Shown here piece by piece: positions 54,414 through 64,000 of a DNA stretch of 64,000 nt (within the stretch, counting starts at the first letter, position 1; every line of letters starts with the position of its first letter). A program made the translations under genes and the position numbers. Origin of the DNA: Methanosarcina mazei S-6 (GTDB taxonomy: Archaea; Halobacteriota; Methanosarcinia; Methanosarcinales; Methanosarcinaceae); assembly GCF_000970205.1 (NCBI RefSeq), contig NZ_CP009512.1, forward strand, positions 2,914,001-2,978,000, written 5' to 3'. The notes below the pieces were generated by a model. That model made no database searches, was not told the DNA's origin, and saw only the letters and a program-made list of their open reading frames with translations.

Positions 54414-55565
54414 ATGAGTACTGGAACGACAAATCTTGTCCGTACACTTGACAGTATGGACTTCTTAAAAATGGACCGCCGCACCTTCATGAAGGCGGTA
54501 AGCGCTCTGGGTGCAACTGCATTTCTTGGCACCTATCAAACAGAGATTGTAAATGCGCTTGAGTTTGCAGAGACAAAGGTTATCTGGATACACGGTTCAG
54601 AATGTACCGGGTGTTCAGAATCCGTTTTGAATGGTGGCAATCCTGATATTGTACAGGCTCTGACAAAACTCAATGTAAACCTTGCTTACCATGAGACACT
54701 CTGTATGCAGCAGGGAATATGGAATGATGGTGAGCTTGTAAACACCTCAGAGCTTAACTCAGAGATTTTACTTGAAGACCTTTACAAAGAAGGTAATTAC
54801 ATCCTGGTCGTTGAAGGATCAATCCCCAACGGTCCGGACGGATCAGGAAGATACCTGGTTATAGGGAACAAAACGTTCAAGGAGACACTAGGAGAGGCTG
54901 CAAAGAACGCAAATGCAATAGTTGCAGTCGGTGCATGTGCATGCTGGGGAGGAATTACCTCTGCAGACAGCGATATTGAAAAGGATACAGACTACAGAGG
55001 AGTTGCTTTCAAAAAGACCGATGCATCAAAAGGCATGCTTAAGGAACTTGGAATAGACAAGCCAGTAATCAATATTCCTGGTTGCCCCTGTCACCCTGAT
55101 TGGGTTCTTCTTACCCTGGGTGCGGTAATACTTGGAAAAATAAAGATACCGGATGACCTGCCAGCAGCTCTGGACCAATACGGAAGGCCAAAGGTGTTCT
55201 TCCCACCGGACCACACAGTACATGAAAACTGCCCACGCCGCGGGTACTATGACAGAGGAGAGTTTGATACGGAGGTTGGCGGAGAAAAATGCCTCTGGAA
55301 ACTGGGATGCAAAGCTCCGTATGCACATGCAGACTGTGGAATTAGAAGATGGAACGGATCGGTAAGCATGTGTACACAGGCAGGAGGACCGTGCATTAAC
55401 TGTGTAGACCCGGGTTTCCCGGATGCGTCAAGACCTCTATATGTTGAAGCGGAAGACAAGGGAATTGTAGGGGCAAATATTGACACAATAGCAAAGGTAG
55501 CTGTAGGCGCAGCCGCAGTTGCTGCAGGTGTGCATGCAGTAAGGAGAATGGGAAAAGGAGAGTGA
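54414..55565 (+). CDS. vhoG: Methanophenazine-reducing hydrogenase small subunit
   Basis: Small subunit of the membrane-bound [NiFe] hydrogenase, exported with the large subunit by the Tat system: KMDRRTFMKAVSALGATAFL is a twin-arginine signal (RR then FMK). Cluster cysteines follow in HGSECTGCSESVL, VGACACWGGITS, NIPGCPCHPDW, and the medial/distal set from ENCPRRGYYDRGEFD to CTQAGGPCINCVDPGFPDA. The C-terminus ends in a short hydrophobic anchor (VAVGAAAVAAGVHAVRR). ATG 54414 is chosen (GGTAGAG before it); a GTG three codons earlier is also possible. The set vhoGAC without a D gene fits the vho, not vht, arrangement (inference). Confidence 0.92.
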   Translation: MSTGTTNLVRTLDSMDFLKMDRRTFMKAVSALGATAFLGTYQTEIVNALEFAETKVIWIHGSECTGCSESVLNGGNPDIVQALTKLNVNLAYHETLCMQQGIWNDGELVNTSELNSEILLEDLYKEGNYILVVEGSIPNGPDGSGRYLVIGNKTFKETLGEAAKNANAIVAVGACACWGGITSADSDIEKDTDYRGVAFKKTDASKGMLKELGIDKPVINIPGCPCHPDWVLLTLGAVILGKIKIPDDLPAALDQYGRPKVFFPPDHTVHENCPRRGYYDRGEFDTEVGGEKCLWKLGCKAPYAHADCGIRRWNGSVSMCTQAGGPCINCVDPGFPDASRPLYVEAEDKGIVGANIDTIAKVAVGAAAVAAGVHAVRRMGKGE

Positions 55566-55569
55566 GTGA

Positions 55570-57348
<1,779 letters not shown>

Positions 57349-57373
57349 GTACAGTACAGGGAGATGACCCACG

Positions 57374-58189
57374 ATGAAATCTAACAACAACCCGAAGGCG
57401 ATGGTTGTTGAGCGCTATACTATAACGGACAGGATAGCTCATACGGTACATGCTATCGCGATGATAGTGCTCATCATCACCGGGTTAAAGATATACGCTG
57501 GATGGGAATTTATGAGCTTCCATACAGCACGTACACTGCACATGATTGCGGTCCCGTTCCTGCTTGCAGTAAACTGGATACTTATACCATACAATATTTT
57601 TTCCGAAGGGCACGGGTTAATGGGAAAAATATCGCATTTTACGGACCATTACATCTTTGGTCCTAAAGATGCGGTTCGTCTGGGAGGAATAATTAAAAAC
57701 TTCTTCAGGAAGGGCAGATATCCTGCATATTCCATCTATGATGAAGAGAAAGGACACTATGAGACCAAACTTCACCCCGTAATGAAAGTCCTGATTGTGC
57801 TTGAAGGCACAGCACTCTTCTTAATTACGGTGTCAGGAATCGTCCTGTACAAGCTTGACTGGTCACTGTTTGGTCTTCCAATAGCACAGTGGATCATTTC
57901 AATATCCGGTATGATTGCACCCACATTCGGAATGACTCCTGTAGGGTTCCTGAGACTTCTCCACCTGTTGATGACATACTGGTTTATCTTTGAACTGGTG
58001 GTGCATGTGGGAATTCTCGGATTCGACCCCCACGTCTGGAAGTACTACAAAGCCATATTCTGGTCAGGAAAAGAAGACTTCTCAGACCCTTACTATTCAG
58101 AGTATGTAGAAAAATATTCAAGGTTTGATGCCAAGAAGGAACACAAGCAAGTGAATGCTAACAAAGAACACGGGCACCAGAAACATTAA
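57374..58189 (+). CDS. vhoC: Hydrogenase cytochrome b subunit
   Basis: 271-aa membrane protein with about five helices that passes electrons from the hydrogenase to methanophenazine. Heme-ligand histidines are suggested in [34 protein letters not shown] and [20 protein letters not shown]. The C-terminal tail is Lys/His-rich. It starts 25 bases after vhoA with GGGAGATGA in between. No vhtD-like protease gene follows: 58190-58498 shows no gene. Confidence 0.94.
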
Positions 58190-58498
58190 AAAAGCTGTTA
58201 AAATGGAGCCTTAATCGGAAAAGATAATACAGGTATATTCGAAAAACCTTTACACTTATTAAGGTGAGACTATGCCTGTATTATATTCTCCGGTCCATAT
58301 CAATAAATGTAAAAATTACAGTTTCTGTCTCAAAATCATTGAGACTGCCAGAAGGGCATTACATTTGATGCTGCCTGGCACAGTCCCCAGTTGCATACAC
58401 TTTAATAAGGCAGAGATCCACTGAATAATGCTGAACTCCATCCCTCATATCATAAATAGCCTGGCCATAAAAGGCATATAAATAATCGAAAAACAGGT
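58190..58498. other. Gap after vhoC, no gene recognised
   Basis: About 309 bases of mixed composition. I see no open frame with a ribosome site, no hairpin with T-tract, and no similarity to a hydrogenase maturation protease. Confidence 0.5.
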
Positions 58499-58717
58499 TC
58501 AGGCTCTACCGGAAATTGTGGTTATGGGAATTGAAATATAAACCAAAGCCGCTGAAATTACCCAGGAAATAAGTCCAGGCATTTTTGAGGGTGCGGATAA
58601 AGCCGTAAAACGTAATAAGGGAAGAAAACTTCTCCCCTTCTTTGATCTTTTTATTAATTCATTTAATCTCTGTCTTTTTTTCATCAATTTACTGATCTCA
58701 ATCTTTTTTCTGCTCAT
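58499..58717 (-). CDS. Small basic protein with one membrane segment, hypothetical
   Basis: 72-aa frame. The N-terminal half is strongly basic (MSRKKIEISKLMKKRQRLNE then LIKRSKKGRS), the C-terminal half hydrophobic (LISWVISAALVYISIPITTI). There is no good ribosome site before the ATG; TTATAATTTTTTATATC upstream could be a TATA box for a short-leader message. No family recognised. Neighbours: downstream end of vhoC (convergent) and a small HMA gene upstream. Confidence 0.45.
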   Translation of the reverse strand: MSRKKIEISKLMKKRQRLNELIKRSKKGRSFLPLLRFTALSAPSKMPGLISWVISAALVYISIPITTISGRA

Positions 58718-58752
58718 ATTGCATAAGATATAAAAAATTATAAAACATCAAA

Positions 58753-58959
58753 TTATAAGGGTTCGTACCCTGCTTCGCGAATTGCAGTCCTTATTTTTCC
58801 CATGTTTGTTCTGGTTTCTTCAAAATTCACTACTGCTTCTCTCTTTTCGAGATTAACATCAACTTCCATTACTCCCTGCACGGAAGCAATAGCCCTTCCA
58901 ACTCTAACAACACAATGATTGCATTCCAGACCTTCAATTCTTATAATTTCCTGTACCAG
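58753..58959 (-). CDS. HMA-domain protein with apparent CTG start
   Basis: Stand-alone heavy-metal-associated domain of 68 aa. The loop reads RIEGLECNHCVVRVGRAIAS, with CNHC as metal site, followed by VMEVDVNLEKREAVVNFEET and IREAGYEPL. It closely resembles the HMA protein at 41938 (both end in a GYEP sequence). The first codons before the domain are CTG GTA CAG GAA, with GGGGGG 6 bases ahead of the CTG; no ATG, GTG or TTG is available before the domain's first strand. It is far from copA but likely acts in copper transfer. Confidence 0.78.
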   Translation of the reverse strand: MVQEIIRIEGLECNHCVVRVGRAIASVQGVMEVDVNLEKREAVVNFEETRTNMGKIRTAIREAGYEPL

Positions 58960-59130
58960 AAAATACCCCCCTTCCCGGTCAATAGATACGAGTATTGATT
59001 TGCCGGTTTTACCAGTGCATACCAGGCAGAATGAATATTGTAATTACTACTGGATACCTGGTATTATCAGGCACATTATTATCTTAATTTCCGGTTATCA
59101 GAACTTTTTATTGGGATCTGATTTCATTCT

Positions 59131-60804
59131 TCACTTCCCTTTCAGTGAAGCAATAACTGCTATGAGGATTGCTCCACCAAATCCTGCAAGTCCAACCCAG
59201 TAAAATACCTCCCCGTATAGCAATATATAGGCAGAGACTACAAGCAGAACAGCAAGGAAAATTTCCTTTGAAAAAACTTCACGCCTTTTATCTTTCTGCC
59301 TTACCTCAAGGAACCTGTCCCCCATGCCTTCCATTTTGTCGGCAACCTCCCTGATCGCAGCCCTCATCTCGGCTTTTTCATCCACTGGCTCGGAGGAAAA
59401 TTCGATATGAAGTGCAGCTCCCTTTGGAGTATTGAGTTTTTTGTAAGCATCCATAAGGACAGGAATTGCGATGCTTTTAATATTGTACCTGGGGTCAAGT
59501 TCAAGGCAAACTCCTTCTATAAGCAGGATCGCCCTCTGAAGGGTGGAAAATTCCCCCGGGAGCCGGATATCATATTTCAGGCCCAGTTTTGCGTAATTGT
59601 CGCTCTGCCTGCCTTCAAGCCCGTAGTTCTGGTTTGCGATCAGTTCGTCCATATCCTTCCTGAGCCTGCGAACATCCACATCTCTTGAGTCTGCTCCCCC
59701 GATTTTAAGAAAACCCTGCGTTGCCCCTTCAACATCCCTGTTATTGATAGCGTAATAGAACTCCAGCATATTCCTTTTGAGTTCGTCATCTATGCTGCCA
59801 ACTGCCCCAAAATCGATGAAAGAAACAGTATCGTTCTCTTCAACCAGCATATTGCCGCCGTGGGGATCTGCATGATAAAAACCATCTATATAAACCTGCT
59901 TCAGGTAACTCTTTGTAATTGTACGCGTATATTCCGACTTTTTACTCTGGGGCAGAGGCGTATCAATTATGTCTTTAACCTGCGTCCCCTGAATAAATTC
60001 CATTGTAAGGACATTTGCAGAGCAGTAATCCGGATAAATTTTAGGCACAGAAACATTTTTCACATTCTTGAAATTATCTTCAAAACGCCTCATGTTGACA
60101 GCTTCAATCCTGAGGTCAACTTCCCGGGTAAGCATTTCCCGAATTTCCAGAAGAAAAGCATCGATGTCAAAATTCTTTCCCACGCCCATAACCTTTTTCA
60201 TAACAGGTTTAAAGTCGTCCAGTATGGAAAGGTCGATATTTATGATGTCAATCAGGTGCGGTCGAAGTATCTTAACGGCTACGGGCTTGCCTTCGAGAAC
60301 ACCTTTATAGACCTGAGCAATAGAGCCGCAGGCGATCGGCTCAGGGTCAAAGCTGTCAAAAATATCAATAAAAGCTTTTGCTTTTCTCTCCCTTGCAGCC
60401 TTGAGCTCCTCCTCGCTTTTCTTCCTTTTCCTTTCCTCACGAGTCTGATATTCACATACACATGCAAGGTCAAGAGACTCAGCCATCTCTTCAAAAGGCA
60501 CAGGTTTGACTCTGTCCTGCAAATTTGCCATTTCAACAACATATGGCTGGGGCACAAGATCAGGCCTTTTACTCATTGTCTGCCCCATCTTGATAAAAGT
60601 GGGACCCAGCTCTTCGAAAGCCTGCCTGAGTTTTGCAGCTGTCTCCCGATTTTCGAGATCAAAAGTGCAGGTGCAGTCAGGATTGGATATATATTCAGTC
60701 CGCAGGTCATGGTAGAGTTCCGGGATGAGATTATATTTGAAAAGAACTCGTGTGACCTCAAGATAGCGCTTTGTCTTCCCCAGCATCCATAATGAATTGG
60801 TCAT
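59131..60804 (-). CDS. UbiB/ABC1-family atypical kinase
   Basis: 557-aa protein of the ABC1/UbiB/Coq8 family. Marks: LGPTFIKMGQTMSKRPDLVP (KxGQ motif, Lys-Gly-Gln), the Ala-rich nucleotide loop ACGSIAQVYKGVLEGKPVAV, VKILRPHLID, FYHADPHGGNMLV and FIDFGAVGSID (DFG). Two C-terminal hydrophobic helices (LAVLLVVSAYILLYGEVFYW and GGAILIAVIASL) anchor it to the membrane. Residues about 125-140 are a Lys/Glu-rich insertion. In bacteria and mitochondria the family supports quinone synthesis; in a methanogen it could act on methanophenazine or other isoprenoid lipids (inference). Confidence 0.88.
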   Translation of the reverse strand: MTNSLWMLGKTKRYLEVTRVLFKYNLIPELYHDLRTEYISNPDCTCTFDLENRETAAKLRQAFEELGPTFIKMGQTMSKRPDLVPQPYVVEMANLQDRVKPVPFEEMAESLDLACVCEYQTREERKRKKSEEELKAARERKAKAFIDIFDSFDPEPIACGSIAQVYKGVLEGKPVAVKILRPHLIDIINIDLSILDDFKPVMKKVMGVGKNFDIDAFLLEIREMLTREVDLRIEAVNMRRFEDNFKNVKNVSVPKIYPDYCSANVLTMEFIQGTQVKDIIDTPLPQSKKSEYTRTITKSYLKQVYIDGFYHADPHGGNMLVEENDTVSFIDFGAVGSIDDELKRNMLEFYYAINNRDVEGATQGFLKIGGADSRDVDVRRLRKDMDELIANQNYGLEGRQSDNYAKLGLKYDIRLPGEFSTLQRAILLIEGVCLELDPRYNIKSIAIPVLMDAYKKLNTPKGAALHIEFSSEPVDEKAEMRAAIREVADKMEGMGDRFLEVRQKDKRREVFSKEIFLAVLLVVSAYILLYGEVFYWVGLAGFGGAILIAVIASLKGK

Positions 60805-60837
60805 TATTGTTTAATAGAGTTTCTAAGGATACCAGTT

Positions 60838-60920
60838 TCTGGAGGATTAAGCAAATTTACTGGAGAATTAAACAATTTTACTGGAGAATTAAACAATTTT
60901 ACTGGAGAATTAAATAATTA
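60838..60920. repeat. Four tandem copies of a 20-21-bp unit
   Basis: TACTGGAGAATTAAACAATT-type units at 60858-60878, 60879-60899 and 60900-60920, with a more diverged copy at 60838-60857, lie between the divergent UbiB-like and gate-protein genes and so sit within both promoter regions. Confidence 0.9.
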
Positions 60921-60969
60921 CAATTTAATTTAGAAAAATTAATAAACATTAATACTGCAATCAAATTGA

Positions 60970-61905
60970 ATGTTACTTACCGCTTTTACGCATTCGGCTG
61001 AGTATCTTTTAAAAACAGGTCCCGCAATAGTACTTGGGGTTATCCTTGCCGAACTCCTTGTGAGCCTGGGGTGGTTCTACAAATTTGATTTTCTGGTAAA
61101 ACCGGTTACAAACTACGCCAATCTCAGAAAAGAATGTGGAGTGGGTTTCCTTACGGCTTTTGCGTCAACATCTTCAGCCAATGCTTCACTTAAAAGCATG
61201 TATGATGAAGGAATCATAAAGGAAGAAGAACTGATCATAGCTTCGGTTTTGAATTCATTTCCTGCAATTGTCATGCACTGGAGATCCCTGCTTCCGATAC
61301 TTGTGCCCCTGCTCGGGACAACAGGGATCGTTTATGTCGGGCTGATAACTCTCGTAGGCTTTGTAAAAACCCTTATAGTTCTTATTGCCGGGCATTTCCT
61401 GCTTGAAAAAAAAGAAGTAAATTTTGAAGACCTTGAAAAGGAAAAGCCTCCGGAATTAAAAACAGCATTTAAAGAAAGCCTGGTGACTTCGAGAAAAACG
61501 ATAATCAGGATCTTTAAAGTGATGATCCCGGTAACCATCCTTGTTTTTATTCTCACTGACCTTGGTATATTTGATTCCCTTGGCTCATATCTCAAGCCTA
61601 TTTCGGACTACCTGCCTGTACCTGTAGAAGGGCTCCCTGTAATTGCAGCTCTTTTTGCAAGCCATCTTGCAGCCTATACTCTTGCAGCAAACCTCATGGA
61701 ACAGGGAATTTTAACCGGCATAGAAGTCATAATCGTCCTCCTGGTAGGCAATATAGTAACAAGCCTCGGCTCACTGAGAATTTATGTCCCTCATTACGTC
61801 GGGATCTTCGGCCCCAGAATAGGGATGAAAACCATTTTGATTTCCCAGACCCTCAGGGTATTTGTTATGATAGGAATTACAGGGTTCATTTTAATAGTGT
61901 TTTAA
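60970..61905 (+). CDS. Nucleoside-recognition (gate) domain membrane protein
   Basis: 311-aa membrane protein with about eight helices in two related halves, each like the nucleoside recognition/Gate domain: LTAFASTSSANASLKSMYDE, IIASVLNSFPAIVMHWRSLL in the first and SLVTSRKTIIRIFKVMIPVT, LFASHLAAYTLAANLMEQG in the second. These domains occur in transporters and sporulation proteins; the substrate here is unknown. No ribosome site is seen at the ATG, suggesting a short or absent leader. Divergent from the UbiB-like gene. Confidence 0.8.
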   Translation: MLLTAFTHSAEYLLKTGPAIVLGVILAELLVSLGWFYKFDFLVKPVTNYANLRKECGVGFLTAFASTSSANASLKSMYDEGIIKEEELIIASVLNSFPAIVMHWRSLLPILVPLLGTTGIVYVGLITLVGFVKTLIVLIAGHFLLEKKEVNFEDLEKEKPPELKTAFKESLVTSRKTIIRIFKVMIPVTILVFILTDLGIFDSLGSYLKPISDYLPVPVEGLPVIAALFASHLAAYTLAANLMEQGILTGIEVIIVLLVGNIVTSLGSLRIYVPHYVGIFGPRIGMKTILISQTLRVFVMIGITGFILIVF

Positions 61906-61977
61906 AGTGAAAAAAGGACATGCTAAAAGCAGATAAAAGTAAACATTATAAAAATATAACGTAAAAAGAAAAGCCTT

Positions 61978-62577
61978 TTACGGTTTTGCCCTGATTTTTC
62001 GGAAAATATCCTTAAAAGCCAGTTTTTTTGCCTCCAGAATGGTAAAGCCCGCCTTCTGTATATTTTTAACCGTCTGCCGTGTGGTATGGTCCCCAAGCAG
62101 GAAAAACAGAAAAGGATCGATCATGTGCTCAAAAAGAGAAATAATTGAGTTACTGCTGTGCATGTGCTCAAGGGCTATAAGTTCACCTGAAGGTTTAAGG
62201 ACACGCCTCATTTCTTTAAGAGCTATTACAGGATCAGGGATTGTGCAGAGGACAAAAGTCGCAATTACATAATCAAAGCTCTTGTCCGGAAATTCAAGAT
62301 GTTCTGCGTCCATCAGAAGAAGATTGACGTTTTTCACTCCCCCGGTTTTCTGCCTGGCTTTTTCGAGCATACCCTCACTGGCATCGATTCCCGTTACAGA
62401 ACAGCCTGCTGGATAGTATTTCAGGTTCCTTCCGCTTCCTACCCCGATTTCCAGAACTTTTCCGCTAAGGCCTGAAAGTGCTTCTTTTCTCCATTTCCGG
62501 AAAAAGAAAAATTCAAGTGGCAGGTCTAGCAGTTCATAAACGGGCGCTATCCGGTTGTATTTTGAGGCTGCGGACAT
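61978..62577 (-). CDS. UbiE-like SAM-dependent methyltransferase
   Basis: Class I methyltransferase (199 aa from ATG 62577). Motif I VLEIGVGSGRNLKYYP, then VTGIDASEGMLEKARQK, DYVIATFVLCTIPDPVIALK and VLKPSGELIALEHMHSSNSI. The N-terminus NRIAPVYELLDLPLEFFFFR is typical for UbiE/phospholipid N-methyltransferase-like proteins. Possible role in lipid or quinone-like methylation; its position two genes from UbiB invites, but does not prove, a link. Confidence 0.82.
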   Translation of the reverse strand: MSAASKYNRIAPVYELLDLPLEFFFFRKWRKEALSGLSGKVLEIGVGSGRNLKYYPAGCSVTGIDASEGMLEKARQKTGGVKNVNLLLMDAEHLEFPDKSFDYVIATFVLCTIPDPVIALKEMRRVLKPSGELIALEHMHSSNSIISLFEHMIDPFLFFLLGDHTTRQTVKNIQKAGFTILEAKKLAFKDIFRKIRAKP

Positions 62578-62802
62578 TGTGAACATCTTTAAGGGTGTGG
62601 ATATTATAACAAAGTGCTCAGAATTAAACCTTTTACGGTTTTACCCGGAAAACTCCCGAAAACCGATTCATATTTAAGTATTTGAAATAATACCACGCTT
62701 CATATTTAAGCCGTTATTACACATTTAAAATAGATATTCTCACAACATATAATATTCACAATTAGATAGAGGACATATTTAAAATTATACAGAGGACACC
62801 CG

Positions 62803-64000
62803 ATGAGCAATATTTTAAGGAGAGGCAGGCTTGAAGCTGCCCAGGATGAGGAAATTTTACGCTACACCTCCTCTATGGAGGCCGACCGATGGATATTTAA
62901 TGCCGACATAGTGGTTGACCTTGCCCATACGGTAATGCTGAGAGAGCAGGGCATTATAAAAGAAGAAGATTGCAGCAAAATCCTCAGCGGGCTTTTAAAG
63001 ATAAGGGAAGAAGGCATGGAAAAGCTCGACTTCAGCTATGAAGACATACACATCTCGCTTGAATCCAGGCTCATCGACATGGTAGGAGAGGATGTGGGAG
63101 GCAGGATGCACTCCGGGCGTTCAAGAAACGATGAGGTTGCAACCTGCATCAGGCTGACTCTCAGGGAAGAACTTCTCGGGCTGCTTGAAGAAATATTTGC
63201 ATTAAGAAAAACTCTTGTCAGCCTCGCAGAAAAACACAGTGAAACCCTTATGCCTGGCTTTACCCATCTCCAGCACGCCCAGCCGACCACTCTGGCTCAC
63301 CACCTCTGTGCACACGAATCTGCTCTAGGCAGGGATTTTGACAGGGTGCAGGACGCTTTTTCACGGGTCAACCTCTGCCCGCTTGGGGCTGCTGCATTTG
63401 CATCTACCGGCTTTAACCTCAACAGGAAAAGGACTCAGGAACTCCTGGGCTTTGAAGGGCTTCTGGAGAATTCTATGGATGCAGTCAGCAGCAGGGATTT
63501 CCTTATCGAATGCGCCTCTGTGTTTTCGAATCTCATGATAAACCTCAGCAGAATAGCTGAAGAACTTGTAATCTGGTCTTCATCAGAGTTCAATTTCATT
63601 GAGCTTGACGATATGTATGCTTCCACTTCTTCGATTATGCCCCAGAAGAAAAACCCGGATACTGCGGAATTAATGCGCGGAAAAACAGGAGTTTCTGTGG
63701 GCGCCCTTATGTCCCTGCTCACGATCTGTAAAGGCCTGCCCCTGAGTTACAATCGCGACCTGCAGGAAGCAACACCCAATATCTGGCGCTCGGTTGAAAC
63801 TGTAAGGGCTTCTGTCAGGGTAATGGAAGGAATGGTCAAAACCATGAAAGTCCATCCCGACGTGCTCGCAGCCGAATCAATAACGGGTTTTACAACAGCT
63901 ACCGAACTTGCGGATACCTTTGTCAGGGAAACAGGAATCCCCTTCAGGACTGCCCACCAGATAGTAGGAATGCTTGCAAAGGAAAGGGAAAAGCCAACAA
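62803..64000 (+). CDS. argH: Argininosuccinate lyase, 3' end cut by window edge
   Basis: Cleaves argininosuccinate to arginine and fumarate, the last step of arginine synthesis. ATG 62803 has GAGG nearby and begins MSNILRRGRLEAAQDEEILR. Visible family segments: GGRMHSGRSRNDEVATCIRL, MPGFTHLQHAQPTTLAHHLC with the catalytic His, CPLGAAAFASTGFNL and the signature SSIMPQKKNPDTAELMRGKT, then LPLSYNRDLQEATPN. About 399 of an expected about 490 residues are inside the window; the frame is open at base 64000. The 217-base gap before it shows only AT-rich promoter-like sequence. Confidence 0.96.
   Translation, partial: MSNILRRGRLEAAQDEEILRYTSSMEADRWIFNADIVVDLAHTVMLREQGIIKEEDCSKILSGLLKIREEGMEKLDFSYEDIHISLESRLIDMVGEDVGGRMHSGRSRNDEVATCIRLTLREELLGLLEEIFALRKTLVSLAEKHSETLMPGFTHLQHAQPTTLAHHLCAHESALGRDFDRVQDAFSRVNLCPLGAAAFASTGFNLNRKRTQELLGFEGLLENSMDAVSSRDFLIECASVFSNLMINLSRIAEELVIWSSSEFNFIELDDMYASTSSIMPQKKNPDTAELMRGKTGVSVGALMSLLTICKGLPLSYNRDLQEATPNIWRSVETVRASVRVMEGMVKTMKVHPDVLAAESITGFTTATELADTFVRETGIPFRTAHQIVGMLAKEREKPT

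Noticed and set aside
54265-54447. 60-codon minus-strand frame over the vho promoter
   Set aside because: Covers the promoter and start of vhoG, has no ribosome site; most likely chance.
58190-58498. Possible vhtD-type maturation protease after vhoC
   Set aside because: No open frame of suitable size or motif is present, so the operon ends with vhoC.

Overview
The window reads as a piece of a Methanosarcina chromosome. The evidence is an energy-converting Ech hydrogenase operon, a methanophenazine-type membrane hydrogenase (VhoG-A-C) with a twin-arginine small subunit and cytochrome b, hyp maturation genes, archaeal shikimate kinase, diphthamide synthesis genes, two aIF1A genes, GGAGGT-type ribosome binding sites, TATA-box promoters, and long AT-rich intergenic regions full of short tandem repeats. 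The combination of Ech with a vho operon lacking a D gene suggests a M. mazei-like species; this species-level statement is inference.

Layout. 1-7.0 kb: a CcdA-like membrane protein cut by the left edge, an aspartate-type aminotransferase, 6-phospho-3-hexuloisomerase, an Era-like GTPase/DUF2073/unknown operon, and an AbrB-PhoU phosphate regulator. 7.1-8.8 kb: shikimate kinase, chorismate mutase and purE in a tight operon. 9.2-13 kb: minus-strand housekeeping genes including diphthine-ammonia ligase, diphthine synthase, a PfkB sugar kinase, UPF0212 and DUF357. 13.1-15.8 kb: redoxin plus thioredoxin reductase, then divergent HTH and HTH-receiver regulators. 16.2-21.5 kb: two TPR proteins around a frameshifted HAD hydrolase, then a RimK-like ligase. 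21.6-26.7 kb: a methyltransferase, an IS1182-type insertion sequence, and three related lipoprotein genes, two with cupredoxin domains. 27-30.1 kb: an aldehyde dehydrogenase and an acetolactate-synthase-like enzyme. 30.2-33.9 kb: a duplicated block of [RGG/zinc-ribbon protein, RGG/zinc-ribbon protein, aIF1A]. 34-38.6 kb: SMR and MFS exporters, a methyltransferase and small genes. 38.6-42.2 kb: a three-HMA-domain copper P-type ATPase with two small HMA chaperones. 43-58.2 kb: hydrogenase island, with echABCDEF and hypCDABE on the minus strand and vhoGAC on the plus strand. 58.5-64 kb: a third small HMA protein, a UbiB-like kinase, a nucleoside-recognition (gate) membrane protein, a methyltransferase, and argininosuccinate lyase cut by the right edge.

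Working together: Ech couples ferredoxin oxidation to H2 production and ion pumping, Vho re-oxidises H2 and feeds methanophenazine, and HypABCDE builds the NiFe centres of both, so one 15-kb island holds most of a hydrogen-cycling system (hypF and the maturation proteases are not here). CopA and the HMA proteins handle copper, possibly in relation to the extracytoplasmic cupredoxin lipoproteins.

Most unusual points. (1) Four paralogous RGG-box/CxxC-x17-CxxC zinc-ribbon proteins share a conserved 5' leader of about 110-130 nt with two hairpins, one of which contains the Shine-Dalgarno sequence and keeps its pairing while its bases vary; together with two aIF1A copies this looks like a post-transcriptionally controlled RNA/translation-adaptation regulon. 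(2) At least six genes have strong family homology and well-placed ribosome binding sites but only non-standard start codons (CTG, ATT, ATA, ACG). (3) One lipoprotein paralogue consists only of the repeat linker.
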